Positions 58,788 to 64,000 of a DNA stretch of 64,000 nucleotides are shown one piece after another (within the stretch, counting starts at the first letter, position 1; every line of letters begins with the position of its first letter). The notes beneath the pieces were generated by a model. It had not been told where the DNA came from and did no database searches. It saw only the letters and a list, made by a program, of their open reading frames with translations. This DNA is from Homarus americanus (taxonomy: Eukaryota > Arthropoda > Malacostraca > Decapoda > Nephropidae): NCBI RefSeq assembly GCF_018991925.1, contig NW_024748870.1, positions 762,187 through 826,186 on the forward strand, written 5' to 3'. The position numbers were made by a program, and so were the translations under genes.

Positions 58788-59110
58788 CTTGGATATGGCT
58801 ACTCATGTTGGTCTGGAGCGCGGTGGCAACAGCTGCATCCCCAGCAGACGTCGGTCGTCAAACCCGGAGCTTTAGTTGCCCCAATGGGCAAAGTACTTGT
58901 AGTGGAAGACGTCGTAACTGTCAAGTACGAGCTCCATGGTTTAGTGTGCATGCCAGTGTACCTGAGGTAAATAGCTGTCCGCATTGAAACACCCTAAGAG
59001 ATCTCGAACAACAGTCAACCATCTCTATAAAACTCGGTCAGACCATCTCACTTTAGAACGACCGTATGAATAGTCTACTCAAACGTGTAAATCAATTCGA
59101 GGGAAAGTTT
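58788..59110 (+). pseudogene. Possible env-like third reading frame of the LTR element, degraded
   Basis: Shortly after the integrase end an ATG (58784) opens a hydrophobic stretch of about 17 residues (MAWIWLLMLVWSAVATA) that looks like a signal peptide with a cleavable AVATA end. A one-base shift near 58850 leads to a beta-rich stretch in another frame ending at a stop near 58956. Further stops follow. A signal-bearing frame after integrase is the position of env in errantivirus-like elements. I see no fusion peptide, furin site or transmembrane anchor, so this is tentative. It is plainly non-functional. Confidence 0.35.
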
Positions 59111-59232
59111 TTTTTTTTTTTACGGGAATTAGCCCACCGGGCACAGGTCAAACGACCCACAACGGAGCCTGGGGGGCGAAAAAAAAAAAGAATGGAAGGA
59201 AATTGAAAATATAGAAAAAAGGTTATACTGTA
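59111..59232. other. Non-coding stretch with T and A homopolymers
   Basis: Poly-T (59110-59122) and poly-A (59180-59190) runs bracket about 60 bp; this could be the end of the LTR element. Confidence 0.4.
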
Positions 59233-59598
59233 TTAATCTACACCACGAAGATACCGGAAAATCAGCTTTTTAAAGTGAGACAGATTGTATGAGCAAGGAA
59301 ACACAGAAGAAGGCAGAGCATTCCACAGTTTGGCTGTGTGAGGAAAGAAGGAGGTACTATGACGGGTTATTCTCGTGTGACCGACATCCACAGAGAAATG
59401 GTGGGCACCGCGGGCAAGACGTGTGTTACGAACCCACGGCCTTGCCGGCGGTACACAGGATGCTAAATCCACTGAACATTGCCCGTTAAAGTACCTGTAA
59501 AAGAGTGAGAGTGAAGCAACATTGCGGCGAAGAGAAAGGGGAGAGAGATTGTCGACTAAAGGAGGAGAGTTAATAAGACGAAATGCCTTTGATTCCAC
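59233..59598 (-). pseudogene. LINE reverse transcriptase C-terminal fragment
   Basis: An open 121-codon piece reading SKAFRLINSPPL, LSLRRNVASLSLFYRYF, CSVDLASCVPP and FFPHTAKLWNALPSSVFP to a stop. This pattern closes ORF2 in many invertebrate LINEs, where it follows the thumb of the reverse transcriptase. No upstream RT is attached, so it is a 5'-truncated insertion. Its start methionine is internal. It probably comes from a family different from the CR1 element at 1-2824, which ends in another motif. Confidence 0.7.
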
Positions 59599-59789
59599 CC
59601 TATCTAATAGTTGGACAGAAGAAGAGCCACCCCAGATATGAGAGTGTAGCGTACTGTATGTGGCCAGACGCTCAACTACACTGCTAAGCTAGCTCACCTG
59701 CTGACTCACACTGCTAGGCAGCTCCCCAAGAACAACTACACATACTGTCTGTAGTCTGAGCCAATTGACCCACGTAAATCGAGGTATCA

Positions 59790-60760
<971 letters not shown>

Positions 60761-61434
60761 GTTTTAAATTTTATTTATTTATCATTTTTGACTAAATTGT
60801 GTTAAGAAAACATCCAGTCTCAACAAGCGATATATAGTTCATTATAAGGTTTATGCTAGCACTATGGTGGTTGTTAGTTCTAATTTGGGTAATATTGGTC
60901 AATAAAATATATAATCACTCTGTGATATGATTACCGGGGGAGTGAATCGATGAGTTTATAAAAAGCGATCACGTATACTGTGATATGTGGGGAAGGTTGG
61001 TAAAGTGTAAGCGTGCTGTATGTGGCCAGTTGTCAGCTCTTTACAGTTGTCTATTATCTCTTTGTATGGGCACACACTCGTCACGTACATGTAGATATCT
61101 CCCACTCCAAGAATGAGGTAGGATAAAACTCATCGCTTTCTGTATATATTGTTATGCAAGCGCCAGTGCTTAAAGATGACTGGAAGAACTGTGATGTTGC
61201 TGGTCCGTGCCCGAGTAGAATGGTCTCGATCAATCGATCGATGGGTAAATAAAATATGAAAAATCTTGATCAGGTCCGTAAGATTGGTGATGAGAAACTG
61301 GACTTGAAGAATAATAGTGGAACTTAAGAACAGGGTTGGTGGATAGTACAGAAGAAAAACAAAATTGGAAAATAGTAGTAGAATCTTTAAGTCTTGGGCT
61401 CAACCCAAATACTTCTGTTTTCTCATGTTTGTGT
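60761..61434. other. Non-coding stretch before gap
   Basis: Nothing recognised on either strand. Confidence 0.45.
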
Positions 61435-61534
61435 NNNNNNNNNNNNNNNNNNNNNNNNNNNNNNNNNNNNNNNNNNNNNNNNNNNNNNNNNNNNNNNNNN
61501 NNNNNNNNNNNNNNNNNNNNNNNNNNNNNNNNNN
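61435..61534. other. Assembly gap
   Basis: Run of 100 N. Confidence 1.
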
Positions 61535-64000
61535 GGTAGAGTAGTCCTGAACAGTACCACAGAGTTGTCTTTGACCACACAGAGTAGTCCTGGACCAATA
61601 CCACAGAGTAGTCCTGGACCAGTACCACAGAGTAGTCCTGGACCAGTCTGCAGAGTAGTCCAGGACCAGTACCACAGAGGTGTCTTGGACCAGTACCACA
61701 GAGTTGTTCAGGACCAGTACCACAGAGTTGTCCTGCACCAGTTCCACAGAGTTGTTCAAAACCAGTACCACAGAGTTGTCCTGGACCAGTACCACAGACT
61801 TGTTCTTGACCAGTACCACAGAGTTGTCCTGAACTAGTACCACAGAGTTGTTCAGACCAGTACCACAGAGTTGTCCTGGACCAGTTCCACAGAGTTGTTC
61901 AAACCAGTACCACAGAGTTGTCCTGGACCAGTACCACAGACTTGTTCTTGACCAGTACCACAGAGTTGTCCTGAACTAGTACCACAGAGTTGTTCTTGAC
62001 CGGTACCACAGAGCTGTCCTAGACATATGCCACAGAGTTGTTCTTGACCAGTACCACAGAGTTGTCCTTAACCAACGCCACAGAGTTGTTCTGGACCAGT
62101 ACCACACAGTTGTCCTGGGCCAGTACCACAGAGTAGTCCTGGACCAGTACCACAGAGTAGTCTGGACCAGTACCACAGATGTCCTGGACCAGTACTGCAG
62201 AGTAGTCCTGACCAGTACCAGAGTTGTCCTGGAACTAGTGCAAGCCATGAGTTGTCCTGACTACCACTGAGTTACATTTGGACCAGTACCACAGAGTATT
62301 CCTGGACTAGTACCACAGAGTTGTCCTGAACCAGTGCCACAGAGTTGTCCTGGACCAATACCACAGAGTCTTCCTGGACCAGTACCACAGAGTTGTTCTG
62401 ACCAGTGCCATTAGAGATGTTCTGGATCAGTACCACATGCCCTGGACCAGTACCACTAGAGTAGTCCTGGACCAGTACCACAGAGTAGTCCTGACCAGTA
62501 CCAGAGTTGTCGTGACCAGTACCACAGAGTTGTCCTAATCCAGTACCTCAGAGTTGTCCTGCACCAGTTCCACAGAGTTGTTCTGACCAGTACCACAGAA
62601 TTGTCCTGGACCAATACCACAGAGTTGTCCTGACCAATACCACAGAGTAGTCCTGGACCAATAACAGAGTAGTTCTTGGAACGGTTCAACAGCGTAGTCC
62701 TGGAGCAGTATAACTGAGTTGTCCTGGTCCAGTACCACAGAGCCCTGGACCAATACCACTGAGTTGTCCTGGACCAGTACCACAGAGCTGTCCTGACCAA
62801 TACCACAGAGTAGTCCTGACCAATAACGCAGAGTAGTCCTGGACCGGTTCCACAGATCAGTCCTGGACCAGTAAAACAGACTTGTTCTTGACTAGTACCA
62901 CAGAGTTGTCCTGAACACGTACCACAGAGTTGTCTTGACCAGTACCACAGAGTTGTCCTTGGCCAGTACGACAGAGTAGTCCTGACCAGTACCAGAGTTG
63001 TTCTGGACCAGTGCCAAAGAGTTGTTCTTGATCGGTACCACAGAGCTGTCCGACATACAGAGTTGTTCTTGACCAGTACCATAGAGTTTTCCTGGACTAA
63101 TGCCACAGAGTTGTTCTGGACCAGTACCACAGAGTTGTCCTGGACCAGTACCACAGAGTAGTTCTGGACCAGTACCACAGAGAATTCCTGGACCAGTAAC
63201 ACAGAGTTGTCCTGGACCAGTACCACAGAGTTGTTCTGGATAAGTACCACACAGTTGTCCTGGAACATTACCACACGGTAGTGCTGGACAAGTACCACCC
63301 ATTTGTTCTGGATCATAACCACACAGTTGTCCTGGACCAGTACCACAGAGTTGTCCTGGACCAGTACCACAGAGTTGCCCTGAACCAGTGCCAAAGAGTT
63401 GTTCTGTACCGGTACCACAGAGTTTTCCTGGACCACTCCCACAGAGTAGTCCTGGACCAGTACCACAGAGTAGTCCTGGACCAGTACCACAGGGTAGTTC
63501 AGGACCAGTACCATAGAGTTGTTCTAATCCAGTACCTCAGAGTTGTCCTGCACCAGTTCCAGAGTTGTTCTTGACTAGTACCACAGAGCTGCCCTGGATC
63601 AGTACCACAGATTTGTCCTGGACCAATGCCACAGAGTTGTTGTGGACCAGTGCCACAGATTTGTCCTGGACCAATGCCACAGAGTTGTTCTGGACCAGTA
63701 CAACAGAGTTGGCCTGGTCCTGCACCACAGAGTTGTCCTGGACCAGTACCACAGAGTTGTCCTGGACTAGTACCACAGAGTCCTGAACCAATACCACAGA
63801 GTTGTCATGGACCAATACCACAGAGTAGTCCTGGACCAATAACACAGAGTAGGCCTGGAACGGTTCAACAGAGCAGTCCTGGACCAGTAAAACTGAGTTG
63901 TCTTGGTTCTGTACCACAGAGCGCTGGACTAATACCACAGAGTTGTCCTGGACCAGTACGACAGAGTAGTCCTGGACCAGTACCACAGTGTTGTTGTGGA
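61535..64000. repeat. 24-bp minisatellite array, block 2 (continues past window)
   Basis: Same monomer and the same rare variants as block 1 (for example CTAATCCAGTACCTCAGAG at 62528 and 63515), so both blocks share recent ancestry. The stretch to about 63060 is indel-rich; the rest is clean. Confidence 0.98.

Overview
This is animal nuclear DNA made almost entirely of transposable elements, minisatellites and microsatellites. I infer an arthropod, most likely a decapod crustacean. The evidence is the mix of a CR1-like LINE ending in tandem ATGTTCTT-type repeats, Jockey and I-type LINEs, several Penelope-like elements (PLEs), long (TA)n tracts, a CCTAA-like degenerate telomere-type stretch, and two exons of a fibrinogen-related protein. 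There are four scaffold gaps of about 100 N (7128, 28956, 42993, 61435).

Layout. 1-2824: broken CR1-like LINE. 2825-4221: two PLE pieces head to head, then (AT)n. 4663-6170: inverted tRNA-like SINE arms carrying a 1,035-bp hAT-type element with an exact 8-bp target duplication; then a perfect hairpin and (TA)n. 6793-7127: 25-bp minisatellite ending at a gap. 7227-12748: Jockey LINE with an RNase H-bearing I-type LINE inserted. 13030-18806: Ty3/gypsy element with two 631-bp LTRs and CAAG target duplications; its pol order is protease, integrase, reverse transcriptase, RNase H (the unusual Gmr1-like order). 20703-23593: hAT transposon with a frameshifted transposase. 27058-27785: second copy of a repeat also lodged in the gypsy element. 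28190-28955: PLE. 29319-29973: two in-frame exons of a coiled-coil plus fibrinogen-domain protein, the only convincing host gene. 30443-31737: 5'-truncated PLE.

31738-52345: about 20.6 kb of a 24-bp minisatellite (consensus CCTGGACCAGTACCACAGAG + TTGT/TAGT), roughly 850 copies, with higher-order duplications. Its right edge runs in frame into the gag gene of a second, inverted gypsy copy (52346-53780). 53781-59600: (AT)n/(GT)n, a CR1 tail, a rearranged Jockey element, and a second LTR-element integrase with a possible env-like reading frame. 59793-60760: (TA)n and a decayed PLE. 61535-64000: a second block of the same 24-bp minisatellite, running off the window.

Most genes here belong to separate mobile elements, nearly all broken, so they do not form a pathway. 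The most useful observations are the gypsy pol order, the junction between gag and the minisatellite, the hidden fibrinogen-related exons next to (and possibly hosting) the array, and assembly artefacts: a sequence closely resembling a Nanopore adapter at 42964-42992 and indel-rich patches that look like unpolished single-read sequence.
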